Shown piece by piece: positions 23,666 through 32,184 of a stretch of 37,569 nucleotides of DNA. The DNA comes from an uncultured Spartobacteria bacterium (lineage in GTDB: Bacteria; Verrucomicrobiota; Verrucomicrobiia; Chthoniobacterales; Chthoniobacteraceae), in NCBI GenBank assembly GCA_903882875.1, contig CAIRYQ010000013.1, positions 1-37,569 of the forward strand, given 5' to 3'. Under the pieces are notes generated by a model. The model was not told the origin of the DNA and did not search any database. It saw only the letters and a program-made list of their open reading frames with translations. The stretch's first letter is position 1. The number at the start of each line of letters is the position of its first letter. The translations under genes were made by a program, and so were the position numbers.

Positions 23666-24445
23666 CCTCCGCGCCTGAAATCTGTGCGCGTATTTGTGTA
23701 TACTTTCCGAGACGAGGCAGCGACTTGATCGCGTCGCAAATCGGCAACTGCGTCTCGTCGGTGTAAACCTTGGCGGTGAGTTTCATATCGCTGTGACGCA
23801 TCAGCTTCATCACGTAGCGCTGGGGCACATCATGCCGCTGGAAGGATGTCGCGCCACGTGTGGCGCAGCACGTGAAAACCGGCGTATCGCCCGGTTTCAT
23901 CGCGGCAGGCGACACCGTTTGCAGCGCAATCTTTCTCCAGCCATGAGGCACGGGAACCCTTTTCGGAAAAACCAAATCCGGAGGCAAACATTTCGCGGGA
24001 CGGTGCGCCCTTAACGCCTCGACGATTTCGGGGATGTGCGGGACAAACTCCTCTTTTTTTTCTTGGCGCAAACCACACGCACGCGGACCCAAGGAACGGC
24101 AACATCAAGCCGCACATCATCCCAAATCAATTGCCGAAGCTCGTCGTTTCTCAATCCCGTCCCCGCAGCAGTCAAATACACAATCCCACGCGTGCCGGAG
24201 CCTGTCACCACACGCCGCAGCTCGTCGTCGGTGAACGCCCGTCGCTGTCTCTTGGGCTTCCCGCTCTCGTCAATTTTCCCGACAAATTTCACCGGATTGA
24301 CTTTGATTCGCCCCGCTTTCTCCATCCAGTTCATAAATGCAATCGCCGCTTGAAGGTAGAGATTGAGCGTGCGTGCGCCTTTCTCAGTCCCTTGCCGAGA
24401 TCTCCATTCGAAAAACGAACCGTGCTGATGTTGAATGCCAGCCCG
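23622..24445 (-). pseudogene. Decayed second integrase (tandem element remnant)
   Basis: The stretch is closely related to the intact integrase at 12125-13444 from about its residue 120 onward: AAGTGLRNDELRQLIWDD, then FHVLRHTW, then MKLMRHSDMKLTAKVYTDET and LPRLGKYTQIRAQISGAEGR. It is broken by a frameshift at a T8 run (24054-24061), another near 23850, and a nonsense codon (TGC to TGA) at 23622-23624. Past that stop the frame runs through att2 into the 23319 tail. The 5' part is missing; homology ends near 24445, before the IS66 remnant. It shows that a related element once occupied the site to the right. Confidence 0.88.
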
Positions 24446-24550
24446 CCCGGTTGCCCTTGAGAGCTTCGAGTCGGCTTCCCGTACCGGTCATGTGAGGTGC
24501 CGTTGAGGCGGAGTAGTTGGTGGTTGCGTAGGCGGTAAGCTGCGCAATTG

Positions 24551-24928
24551 ATGAACCGGAAATCGGAACAGATATTGAAAGCGGACAAGGCGGGGCGGGT
24601 GTGGACGCCTTTGGAACAGCGGGAGGCGGCGCTGAATGAGTTTGAACGCAGCGGGATGCCGGCGTCGAAGTTCGCGGAGCGCATCGGGGTGAAGTATTCG
24701 ACGTTCGCGACGTGGGCGCATCAGCGCCGCAAGGTGCGGGGCAGTGCCAATGCCGTGAAGGAACCGCGCGGGGAGCCTGCGGCGTTGAAGTGGGTGGAGG
24801 CGGTGCCTGAGCAAGCCAGGCCATCACCGGCGGTATGTGCATTGGTGGTGCATTTGCCTGGCGGGGCGCGGACGGAAGTTGGCGACGCATCGCAGGCGGC
24901 GCTTGGGGCGGGAGGTGCGGGGTGCTGA
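24551..24928 (+). pseudogene. IS66 TnpA-like (Orf1) remnant
   Basis: A 125-aa frame (start MNRKSEQILKADKAGRVWTP) with the HTH-like segment REAALNEFERSGMPASKFAE and RIGVKYSTFATWAHQRRK, and the C-terminal LPGGARTEVGDASQAALG typical of IS66 Orf1. The last residues (GAGGAGC) depart from the family, consistent with a frameshift near 24910. The gene is nearly full length but its partners are destroyed, so it is presumably inactive. Confidence 0.75.
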
Positions 24929-25034
24929 GTTTCACCGGCAGTTGCTGGCGTTGCGCCCGGAGGCGTTTGCGATGCTCACCGATGGGATGGATCTGCGCGG
25001 AGCGAAGATGAGGCCGTGGTTTGAGCGCGCATGA
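24929..25034 (+). pseudogene. IS66 TnpB (Orf2) C-terminal fragment
   Basis: The frame EFHRQLLALRPEAFAMLTDG, then MDLRGAKMRPWFERA and stop, matches the usual IS66 TnpB ending (L-x-GMDLRG...RPW). The ~90 upstream residues of TnpB are absent. Confidence 0.6.
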
Positions 25035-25111
25035 AGCGGTGTTAAAAATTTCGCATCCGCGCCGCGGAAAAATCGCGAACATTTGAACGGCGCGGCTGTC
25101 GAACACGCGCG

Positions 25112-25195
25112 ATGCCCCAAGCGACGCCACGCGAGACCGAGTTGAGCGGAGATCTCGCCCGCGCGACGGCGGAAAATGCACGCGTGATCGCGCTA
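25112..25195 (+). pseudogene. IS66 TnpC (Orf3) N-terminal fragment
   Basis: The frame MPQATPRETELSGDLARATA, then ENARVIALLR resembles the coiled-coil start of IS66 TnpC transposases. Resemblance stops at about 25195, where the coding sequence of the minus-strand repeat protein begins. Confidence 0.45.
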
Positions 25196-28100
25196 CTCCG
25201 TGGTGTCGTAGTAATAGGTGGTCGGCTGCCAGGAGCCGTTGACCAAGGTCCAAAGCGTGACAAAGAGCCTCCTCCCGTCCACCGGCACCGGCACCGTGTC
25301 GGACAGGCTGCTCCCTTCCGCCTTGGCGTAAATGTCGGTGGCGAATGGCGCGCTGCCCACATACAGCGCATACTGCGTCCCCTGGCTGGCTGCGGCGCTC
25401 CAAGTCAGCGCCAGTTGCCCGGCGGTCAGCTTGCTTCCGTTCGCAGGGCTCGGGCCGGTCAGCAGGCCTTTGGGCGAGGTTCCTTGCACCGCCGTGGAGT
25501 AATGGGTCTTGGTTCCCTGCCATTGCCCGTTGAGCAGTGACCACAGCGTCACATACACCGGGCTTCCGTCCTGCGGGAGGTTGCTCACCGTGTCGGTCAG
25601 GTCGCTCTTCTCCGCAGTCGCATCAATATCATAGTTGGCCGGTGTGCTCCCTACATACAGCGCATACGCGGCGGCCCCGGTGCCGGCGCTCCAGGTGAAG
25701 ACGGCGGATGAAGCCGACAGCGTGCTGCCATCCGTGGGGCTGGTCAGCAGGGCCAGCGGGCCCGTGGGACTGGTGAACGCATCGTAAGTGTAGGCATTGA
25801 ACTTCCATCCCGCGCTCGTCAGCGAATACAGCCGCACATAGATCCGCCTTCCGTCCACGGGGAGGTTGTTCACCGTGTCCGACAGGTTGCTTCCCTCAGC
25901 CTTGGCATAGAGGTCAAACACGCCGGGGCTGCTACCGATGTACAAGGCGTATGCGCTCACTCCGGTGCCCGCGCTCCAGCTAAAGGTTGCCGAGGCAGAC
26001 GCCAAGGGCGTTCCCACCGAAGGAGCGGTCAGTTGCGCCTTCGTGTCCGATGCCGTGTAAACATAGCTGTTGTACACCCACGCCCCGTTCAGATACGAAT
26101 AGAGCCGCACGTAGAGCGTGTGACCGTTGATCGAGCCAGACGGGATGTTCACGGTGTCCGTGAGGCTGGCCCCTTCTGCCTTTGCATAAATGTCAAACAC
26201 GCCCGGGGCACTCCCCACGTACAGGGCATACGCGCTTGCTCCGGTCCCCGCACTCCAGGTGAAGCTGACCGATGGGGTTCCAATGACGCTTCCATTCACA
26301 GGGCTGGTCATCTGCGCCCTGTTGTCGGAAGCTGTATAATTGTAATTGTTCGGGCGGTAATTCCCGTTAATGAGCGACCACAGGGTCACATAGATGGGGC
26401 GGCCATCCACCGGCAGGTTGTTCACCGTGTCCGTGAGGCTGGTTCCCTCGGCCTTGGCGTAAAGGTCATTCCCGCCGGGACTGCTCCCCACATACAGCGC
26501 ATACGCGCTTGCTCCCGTGCCCGCACTCCATGTGAAAGTGGCCGATGAGGATCCCAGCGCACTGCCATTGATCGGGCCGATCATCTGCGCCCTGTTGTCA
26601 ACCGCCGTGTAATAGTAACTGCGTGAGACCCACTGCCCATTGATGAACGACCAGAGGTTCACATAGATCGTGCGTCCGTCCGAAGGCAGGCTGTTCACGG
26701 TGTCCGTGAGGCTGCTCCCCTCGGCCTTGGCGTAAAGATCATGCGCACCGGGAGTGTTCCCCACGTACAGGGCATACGCACTCGCCCCCGTGCTCGCATT
26801 CCAGTTGAAAGTAGCCGTTGTCCCGGTGAGCGCAGCGCCTCCGGCGGGGCTGGCCATCTGCGTCCTGTTGTCAACGGCCGTGTAATTGTAAGAAACTGGG
26901 AGCCACTTCCCGTTGATATAGGAATAGAGGGTCACATAGATCGTACGCCCATCCGCCGGAAGGTTGCTCACGGTGTCCGTGAGACTGGTCCCCTCCGCCT
27001 TTGCATAAATGTCGGCCGCACCGGGGCTGCTCCCCACGTACAGGGCATACGCACCCACTCCGGTGCCAGTGCTCCATGTTAATGCGACCGATGTGGATGT
27101 CATGGCGGTCCCATTGGCAGGGCTGGTCAGCCGCGCCCTGTTATCGGCGGCTGTGTAAATATAGCTGTTATAAAGCCACGTTCCGTTGATATATGAATAG
27201 AGCCGCACATAGACCGTGCTTCCGTCTGCCGGCAGGTTATTCACGGTGTCCGAGAGGCTTGTCCCTTCGAACTTGGCATAAATGTCAAACACACCGGGGG
27301 CGCTGCCCATGTAGAGCGCGTAGGCGCTCGCTCCGACGGCCGTGTTCCATGTGAAATTGACCGAAGTAGCTCCCAAATTCGTGCCGTTGACCGGGCTAAC
27401 GATCTGCGCCGGCACCGCAGTGGCGGTGACATTGAATGAGGTGTGCGCCGAGTTCCCGTTGGAATCCGTGGCCGTGACCGTGACCGTACCCGTAGCATTG
27501 ACATTGCCGGTCGTGGCAACATTCAGGGTGCTACCGCTGATGCTGGCAGCGATGAGCGGGTTTGAACTCACCGCGGAGAATGTCACTACGGCAGGCACGC
27601 CCGCACCCGTCGGAAAAACAGGCACAGCCTGAACACTGCCCAACGTGACCAGATTCGACAGACTGACCGAATTGTTAGCGGGGAGATTGCTCAGGACAGG
27701 CAGTTGATCAAATGGCGGGCCAAATCTGCTCCACGCGACCGGCGTGGCAGAGGTGATCGTTTGGGTGGCTGTTCCGGCAAGGGTCACAATGTTGCCGGAG
27801 ATACTGCTCACCGAAGTTCCAAACAAACCCCAACCCTGACCGAAATTCGCGGGCAGGGTTGCGGCGTTCACAGTAACCTGGCTGCCGCCAGTCGTACTCG
27901 ACGTTACCGTCAAAGTGCCGCCAGGCACCGGCAGCGCAGCCACGGCATCCACGATATTCATGCCGGTGCCGGTGATACGGCCAAACACGGCATAACCGCC
28001 CGCGCTAGCCGGAGGTAGGTTCACCGAATTGTCGGCAGTGTTGATGAACCATTCGCTGGTCGCGCTGTTCGGGTCACTCGTCCGTGCCATTGATATGGTT

Positions 28101-28555
28101 CCACGCCCGTTTGTCAGCGTGTCACCGGCCTCCAAGGCAAGGGGTGCATTTGTCGCGATGGAACCGAGGGTCGAATTATTGAGAAAGCCCCCGCCCTGGA
28201 TGACTCCGAGCGACTTGTCCGACCGGTGGATGATGCTGTCCGCATAGCTGTTGGCACTCAAATAGGCGAGGAAGTTCGCGACCGTATTCGGCGCCAGCGT
28301 GGAGTTCATTTCCACATTGAATTTGGCGCCCACGTTGAAGGTGAACTGGACGACCTGGCCCGTGATGCCCGTGACCGCGAAGTAATTCCGGAGATCAATC
28401 GCCGCCGGCGGCTGTGTTGCCAGAAAGTTACTGGCCGGGATGGCCCCGGTGTTCGTCGGAAGGTCGGCGGGATTGGTCTGCGCCTTGAGAGGGATAAGGC
28501 TGTTTACGAGGAATAGTGCGGCAAGAAGGAACAGGGATCGGAACTTAGCTTTCAT
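25193..28555 (-). CDS. Exported cyclophilin-domain protein with eight tandem repeats
   Basis: A 1120-aa protein. Signal peptide MKAKFRSLFLLAALFLVNSL; ATG 28555 is chosen because it starts the signal. Residues ~40-230 form a cyclophilin-type peptidyl-prolyl isomerase domain (FNVEMNSTLAPNTVANFLAY, IIHRSDKSLGVIQGGGF, GRGTISMARTSDPNSATSEW, FGRITGTGMNIVDAV). A cadherin-like segment follows, then eight ~92-residue repeats containing ASAYALYVGSSPG, IYAKAEGTSLTDTV and LPADGRTIYVTLYSYINGKW. The repeats look like beta-sandwich adhesion or display modules. The C-terminus abuts an IS66 scrap and may have lost sequence. An AraC-type regulator lies 46 nt upstream on the same strand. Confidence 0.88.
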   Translation of the reverse strand: MKAKFRSLFLLAALFLVNSLIPLKAQTNPADLPTNTGAIPASNFLATQPPAAIDLRNYFAVTGITGQVVQFTFNVGAKFNVEMNSTLAPNTVANFLAYLSANSYADSIIHRSDKSLGVIQGGGFLNNSTLGSIATNAPLALEAGDTLTNGRGTISMARTSDPNSATSEWFINTADNSVNLPPASAGGYAVFGRITGTGMNIVDAVAALPVPGGTLTVTSSTTGGSQVTVNAATLPANFGQGWGLFGTSVSSISGNIVTLAGTATQTITSATPVAWSRFGPPFDQLPVLSNLPANNSVSLSNLVTLGSVQAVPVFPTGAGVPAVVTFSAVSSNPLIAASISGSTLNVATTGNVNATGTVTVTATDSNGNSAHTSFNVTATAVPAQIVSPVNGTNLGATSVNFTWNTAVGASAYALYMGSAPGVFDIYAKFEGTSLSDTVNNLPADGSTVYVRLYSYINGTWLYNSYIYTAADNRARLTSPANGTAMTSTSVALTWSTGTGVGAYALYVGSSPGAADIYAKAEGTSLTDTVSNLPADGRTIYVTLYSYINGKWLPVSYNYTAVDNRTQMASPAGGAALTGTTATFNWNASTGASAYALYVGNTPGAHDLYAKAEGSSLTDTVNSLPSDGRTIYVNLWSFINGQWVSRSYYYTAVDNRAQMIGPINGSALGSSSATFTWSAGTGASAYALYVGSSPGGNDLYAKAEGTSLTDTVNNLPVDGRPIYVTLWSLINGNYRPNNYNYTASDNRAQMTSPVNGSVIGTPSVSFTWSAGTGASAYALYVGSAPGVFDIYAKAEGASLTDTVNIPSGSINGHTLYVRLYSYLNGAWVYNSYVYTASDTKAQLTAPSVGTPLASASATFSWSAGTGVSAYALYIGSSPGVFDLYAKAEGSNLSDTVNNLPVDGRRIYVRLYSLTSAGWKFNAYTYDAFTSPTGPLALLTSPTDGSTLSASSAVFTWSAGTGAAAYALYVGSTPANYDIDATAEKSDLTDTVSNLPQDGSPVYVTLWSLLNGQWQGTKTHYSTAVQGTSPKGLLTGPSPANGSKLTAGQLALTWSAAASQGTQYALYVGSAPFATDIYAKAEGSSLSDTVPVPVDGRRLFVTLWTLVNGSWQPTTYYYDTTE
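25196..27410 (-). repeat. Eight tandem ~277-bp coding repeats
   Basis: In-frame repeats within the exported cyclophilin-like protein, marked by eight copies of a YALYVG-type segment and eight of a (L/S)DTV-type segment. Units 2 to 5 are most alike; the first (27410 end) and last two are more divergent. Such arrays expand and contract by recombination. Confidence 0.85.
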
Positions 28556-28601
28556 GTGGTTTTTTTGAGAATGATAGGATCGGTAAATTTCAAGACACCG
28601 A

Positions 28602-29492
28602 TCAGCGTGCCGTGCCCGCGTCCGCAAACTGCCGGGGCGTGACGCCGAGCACGCGTTTGAAATGCCGCGCCATGTGACTTTGATCGGCGAAGCCTGCATC
28701 CTGCGCGACCGCAGCCATCGTCCAGCCGCGCTCGGTGCGCATCAGCTCCTGCGCGCGATCCACGCGCAGGCGGATGAGGTAGTCGTGCGGCGGGTGGCCG
28801 GTCGCAGTCTTGAACTGGCGGGCGAAGTGAAATGCGCTGAGGCCCGCGGCATGGGCAAGCTCGTCGAGCGACACCGGTTCGGTGATGCGGCGGCGCATGA
28901 GTTCCACCGCGCGGAGCACGGCGATGGGCGGCGCGACATCGGCGGGCCTGCGGGCCGGGAGCTGCTGGTATTCGCGCAGCAGATGCACCGCGATGGCGCG
29001 GGCGATTCCCTCGGCGACGGTCGGGCTGCCGGGCGGCGCATCGAGCTCGCCCGCGAGCGTGCGCATGAGCGCACATGCAGGATGATCCGCGGAGAGCTTG
29101 CGGACATTTGTCTCGCCGTGCAGCGAGGTGCTTGCGCCGAGTTCCGCCGCGACGCGCTCAAAGAACCACGGCTCAAAACCGAGCATGAGGGTCTGCACTT
29201 CGCCGGTCCACCGGAACGACACAGGCCGGCCCGCGGGAGTCACGCGGCCCTCGCCGGAGTGATAGCCGACCTTGCGCATTTTTCCGTCCACGACCACATC
29301 GCTGCGCAGGGGCTTGAGAAAGTAGTAGAAGACGTGCTGCCGGATGCCGGACGCATAATTCACATGGCCCGAGTGCCCACGGCGCTCCTGGAGGAAAAGG
29401 CCAGGCCATCCGATCGATCGCCGCACGACCGTGATCGCCGCAGGCACGTACGTCTCGACATCCACGAGTGGGAGGGTGGGGCGCGGGGTCAT
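28602..29492 (-). CDS. AraC-family transcriptional regulator
   Basis: A 296-aa protein. The N-terminal ~150 residues form an effector-binding cupin-like domain (VFYYFLKPLRSDVVVDGKMR, VSFRWTGEVQTLMLGFEPWF). The C-terminal ~100 residues hold the twin HTH of AraC: PVSLDELAHAAGLSAFHFAR, FKTATGHPPHDYLIRLRVDR, GFADQSHMARHFKRVLGVTP. ATG 29492 is used. The stop is 46 nt from the start of the exported repeat protein on the same strand; an inverted repeat (gatcggt 28578-28584, accgatc 28597-28603) lies in the gap. Effector unknown. Confidence 0.92.
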   Translation of the reverse strand: MTPRPTLPLVDVETYVPAAITVVRRSIGWPGLFLQERRGHSGHVNYASGIRQHVFYYFLKPLRSDVVVDGKMRKVGYHSGEGRVTPAGRPVSFRWTGEVQTLMLGFEPWFFERVAAELGASTSLHGETNVRKLSADHPACALMRTLAGELDAPPGSPTVAEGIARAIAVHLLREYQQLPARRPADVAPPIAVLRAVELMRRRITEPVSLDELAHAAGLSAFHFARQFKTATGHPPHDYLIRLRVDRAQELMRTERGWTMAAVAQDAGFADQSHMARHFKRVLGVTPRQFADAGTAR

Positions 29493-29667
29493 CAAGGCAC
29501 GAAGGATAAGCAGATCACGGGAAAAATGCCAGTGGAGGGTGGGGCGTTCGACGGCAAATCAAACTTCCTTCCCCTGATTTTCCTCCGCGATTCCTCCTCC
29601 GCGCTGGCAGCGAGAGCCCTTGAAATCAGTTCCCAGAAATGCTCCGGAAATGTGCAGCAAAAAATGC

Positions 29668-29695
29668 TTGCCGTCTGAGCGCTCCGCCGTAGCTT
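29668..29695 (+). promoter_or_regulatory. Possible promoter of tRNA-Asn
   Basis: ttgccg (29668-29673) and tagctt (29690-29695) with a 16-bp spacer, ending 21 nt before the tRNA. The match is modest. Confidence 0.35.
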
Positions 29696-29716
29696 CCGCA
29701 CCCCGCAAGCGCCATT

Positions 29717-29791
29717 TCCGAGATAGCTCAATGGTAGAGCAATCGGCTGTTAACCGATCGGTTGTAGGTTCGAGTCCTACTCTCGGAGCCA
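29717..29791 (+). tRNA. tRNA-Asn (anticodon GTT)
   Basis: Acceptor stem tccgaga/tctcgga, D arm gctc-aatggta-gagc, anticodon stem atcgg/ccgat around loop ctGTTaa, variable loop cggtt, T arm gtagg-ttcgagt-cctac. Discriminator G at 29788, with CCA encoded at 29789-29791. An integrase begins 176 nt downstream, so this tRNA is probably a second integration target; 29792-29967 holds only a gtgtgcag direct repeat and the integrase leader. Confidence 0.97.
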
Positions 29792-29967
29792 GCGCGTGCC
29801 CCTCTGACGGAGGGCGCGCCGCAGGCCCCGGAGACCCTGAAAATGACCCAACTGTGTGCAGAAGTGTGTGCAGCACGCCCGCGATTTTCACAATTCGAGC
29901 GAACTCCCGCACCACTCGCGCACTGCTCCGTTACGGGGAGGACTTCGGTGCTGCTACTCCTCATCCC

Positions 29968-31047
29968 ATGGAGAACATGCAGCCGAAATACAGAATCTAC
30001 CGACGCGGAGAAGCCGTCTTCTACTGGCAGGAAATTGGCGGCACGAAGCGCGGAAGCCTCCGCACGAAAGACCGGCAGGCGGCAGAGGAGCTTGTGCGCG
30101 CGATGAACGAATCGCACAGGCAGCCGTCGCTGAACCTCGCCCTTGGCCGCGCCTACCTCTCGGCGCACGATCCCAAAATGGCGCAGCGGACGTGGCGGCA
30201 GGTGATGGAGGAAATGGCCGCCCACGGAAAGGAATCCACCCGCCGCCGATGCCGCACGGCCATGCGCAGCAAAGGCTTCGACGCCATCCGCACCAAGCCC
30301 CTCGTGCAGACCACGAGCGCGGATTTCCTTGAGATTCTGCGCGACGCGAACACCTCGACCGCATTTTACCTCCGCAGGCTTCACAACCTCGCGCTCGATT
30401 ACGGCTGGCTTCCGTGGCCGGTTCTCTCCAACGCGGCGTGGCCCAAGATGCAGCCGAAGCAGCGCCGCGCCATCACAGAGGCCGAGCAGAGGGCCATCAT
30501 CGCGCAGGAGCAGACCACCGAGCGCAGGGCATACTACGAACTGTTGTGGCTCACAGGCGCAGCGCAGAGCGACGCGGCGGAGATGACCGCCGAAAACATC
30601 GACTGGCGTGATGGCGTGCTCAGTTTCCGCCGAAAAAAACTCGGCGTGACCAGCGAACCCGCACGGCTGACCATCGGGCCAAAACTCCGCGGACTCCTGC
30701 TCACCCTGCCAAGAAACGGCGACCTTTTTCCGACTCTCAAACGGCATATTGCCGCACATCGTGCCACGGAGTTCCAGCGCAGGTGCAGGATTCTCAAAAT
30801 CGAGGGCGTGACGCTCCACAGCTACCGCTACGCTTGGGCACAACGGGCGAAGGCATGCGGCTACCCGCAGCGATTCGCGCAGGAAGCCCTCGGCCATGCG
30901 AGCAAGGCCGTGCATGAAGCCTACGCACGCGGCGCAATGGTCGTCTGCCCCTCTCTGGACGAATACGAGCAAATCGCGGCAGAGAAAATCATGCCGATCC
31001 CCGGCGCTTACTCCATGCAGCCCATCCGCTACGGGCAAGCCGGGTGA
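29968..31047 (+). CDS. Tyrosine-recombinase-family integrase with atypical Arg I
   Basis: A 359-aa protein; ATG 29968 precedes MENMQPKYRIYRRGEAVFYW, and an ATG 3 codons later is possible. The catalytic domain has LHSYRYAWAQRA (H-x-x-R), EALGHASKAVHEAYA (His and the nucleophile Tyr), but the box I position reads LTGAAQSDAAEMT where most integrases have TGLR. The first catalytic arginine is therefore absent at its usual place. I recall this TGA(A/S)Q form as recurrent in Verrucomicrobiota, which would make it a real subfamily and not a lesion. It lies next to tRNA-Asn and converges with the HTH gene 3 nt away. Confidence 0.87.
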   Translation: MENMQPKYRIYRRGEAVFYWQEIGGTKRGSLRTKDRQAAEELVRAMNESHRQPSLNLALGRAYLSAHDPKMAQRTWRQVMEEMAAHGKESTRRRCRTAMRSKGFDAIRTKPLVQTTSADFLEILRDANTSTAFYLRRLHNLALDYGWLPWPVLSNAAWPKMQPKQRRAITEAEQRAIIAQEQTTERRAYYELLWLTGAAQSDAAEMTAENIDWRDGVLSFRRKKLGVTSEPARLTIGPKLRGLLLTLPRNGDLFPTLKRHIAAHRATEFQRRCRILKIEGVTLHSYRYAWAQRAKACGYPQRFAQEALGHASKAVHEAYARGAMVVCPSLDEYEQIAAEKIMPIPGAYSMQPIRYGQAG

Positions 31048-31050
31048 GGC

Positions 31051-31386
31051 TCAGGCACCCGCAGAAGCCTCGCCCTGCTCACAAGAAGCCGCCTTGCGAC
31101 TGTTCTTGCCGAGCCAGTGTTTTGCCAGCGCACGCGTCGCCTGAGAGAGCCAATCGGCATCCTGGGCGCATCGCTCAATTTCCACCGTGGCAAAATACTT
31201 CGGTGCATTCGGCGCGGGTTTGCCGAGCGGTGCTATCAACCGTGCGGCGATCAGCGGTGCAATGTCGTGCTCTTGGAAACCCAGCAGCACAGCGACCTCC
31301 GAAGTGTTCAATCTTGCGGGTAAGCGGCGGCAGTTGAGCAGGGCGAGAGCGTCCTGCGGATTGCAGATGCGTTTTGCACTCAGCAT
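31051..31386 (-). CDS. Small HTH protein of the replication module
   Basis: A 111-aa protein whose centre (ARLNTSEVAVLLGFQEHDIA and the following PLIAARLIAPLG) looks like a MerR/excisionase-type winged helix. The C-terminus is basic (KHWLGKNSRKAA). It begins 3 nt after the Rep stop with a ggagg site upstream and ends 3 nt from the convergent integrase. By position it may be a directionality factor or copy-number regulator; the family is not certain. Confidence 0.65.
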   Translation of the reverse strand: MLSAKRICNPQDALALLNCRRLPARLNTSEVAVLLGFQEHDIAPLIAARLIAPLGKPAPNAPKYFATVEIERCAQDADWLSQATRALAKHWLGKNSRKAASCEQGEASAGA

Positions 31387-31389
31387 GGC

Positions 31390-32097
31390 TCAATCCTCCT
31401 CCTCATAATTGAGAGGTCGTTCGCTCCACGGTGGTGACAGCCGGCAATGATTTCCAAAACGCAGTTTGGCCCATACTGCCTGCCGTCTGTCGTGCTCCGG
31501 GTCGAAAGAGCGCAAGTATGCAGTCTGTGCTTCGGGCATCGCCTTCAGAAAACTCCGCCGGACTTTTTTCTCGGGTACAGGTTTGCCTTCGTATGCTTCC
31601 GCAAGTTCCTCGTCTGGCGAACGCACGCCCATCTTTGCGCGGAGCAGGCGACCAAACGGGCTGTCGGTCATTACATCTTTCACCCGTGTACGCGGTGCAT
31701 CTCCGAACGCAGACCAGAGCCGCGCACCTCGCAGACACTTTGGCCGTCGCTTTGAGAGATACTTGCAGACGTAGCGCAGCGCGCCCTCGGGGTCGTCAAC
31801 ATGCACCACATGGATTCTTCCGAACCCGTACCGTTCGCTCAGTTCGAGGAAGCGTCGGATTTTGTACCGCCGATTCGTCAGCACGTGAAGATGCACACCG
31901 TGTTCTTCGTGCAATTCGATGACACGGACTCCTTGGAATCCGAGCTTCCGCTTGAGGATCGTCAGGAATTGATTCCACAACCCCATTGCTACTTTCAGCG
32001 AATGAACATCGCGAAAGGTGAAGGTCCAAAAGTACAGCCGGCCAGTGGCCCGGAGCATTTTTCGGACAGTGAACTCGAAGGCAGATCGGCTCTTCAT
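31390..32097 (-). CDS. HUH-endonuclease rolling-circle Rep (second type)
   Basis: A 235-aa protein with motif 1 LYFWTFTFRDV (residues 21-31), HUH motif GVHLHVLTN (H69, H71) and tyrosine motif LRYVCKYLSKR (Y109, K112, Y113). This is the layout of phage- and plasmid-type rolling-circle initiators. It is not closely similar to the Rep at 22034-23179. ATG 32097 (MKSRSAFEF) is chosen; an ATG at 32169 is open but would translate through a 9-bp hairpin into a low-information stretch (AGAPAPAMCPARLP). Confidence 0.85.
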   Translation of the reverse strand: MKSRSAFEFTVRKMLRATGRLYFWTFTFRDVHSLKVAMGLWNQFLTILKRKLGFQGVRVIELHEEHGVHLHVLTNRRYKIRRFLELSERYGFGRIHVVHVDDPEGALRYVCKYLSKRRPKCLRGARLWSAFGDAPRTRVKDVMTDSPFGRLLRAKMGVRSPDEELAEAYEGKPVPEKKVRRSFLKAMPEAQTAYLRSFDPEHDRRQAVWAKLRFGNHCRLSPPWSERPLNYEEED

Positions 32098-32144
32098 TCC
32101 GTCTGAATTGTTCTTTAGGAAACAAGGTAAGCGCGCCGGGCACA

Positions 32145-32168
32145 TGGCTGGCGCTGGCGCGCCAGCCA
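32145..32168. other. 9-bp hairpin in the Rep leader
   Basis: tggctggcg (32145-32153) pairs with cgccagcca (32160-32168) with a 6-nt loop, between the small replication-module gene and rep. It could be an origin hairpin, an attenuator or an mRNA processing site. Confidence 0.4.
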
Positions 32169-32184
32169 CGCGCCCGGTCGCTTC

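Larger units (their letters stand above)
24535..25195 (+). mobile_element. Degenerate IS66-family insertion sequence
   Basis: The candidate left end is gtaagc at 24535. The order is tnpA-like gene, C-terminal scrap of tnpB, and first codons of tnpC, after which the element stops abruptly at about 25195, against the stop codon of the repeat protein. A complete IS66 member is 2.3-2.8 kb, so most of tnpB and nearly all of tnpC are deleted. The 90 bp between the integrase remnant and 24535 are unassigned. Confidence 0.65.

Noticed and set aside
24460-24480. A gagagcttcgagt stretch resembling the tRNA T arm, considered as a third att core
   Set aside because: Only a short partial match to the 33-bp core and no flanking similarity.
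24384-25544. A 386-aa minus-strand open frame across the IS66 remnant
   Set aside because: Proline-rich antisense translation of the tnpA-like gene without any family feature.
29620-29967. N-terminal extension of the tRNA-Asn integrase through the tRNA gene
   Set aside because: It would translate the tRNA itself; the conserved integrase sequence starts at 29968.
29728-31038. A 436-aa minus-strand open frame opposite the integrase
   Set aside because: Shadow without motifs, overlapping tRNA-Asn and a well-supported gene.
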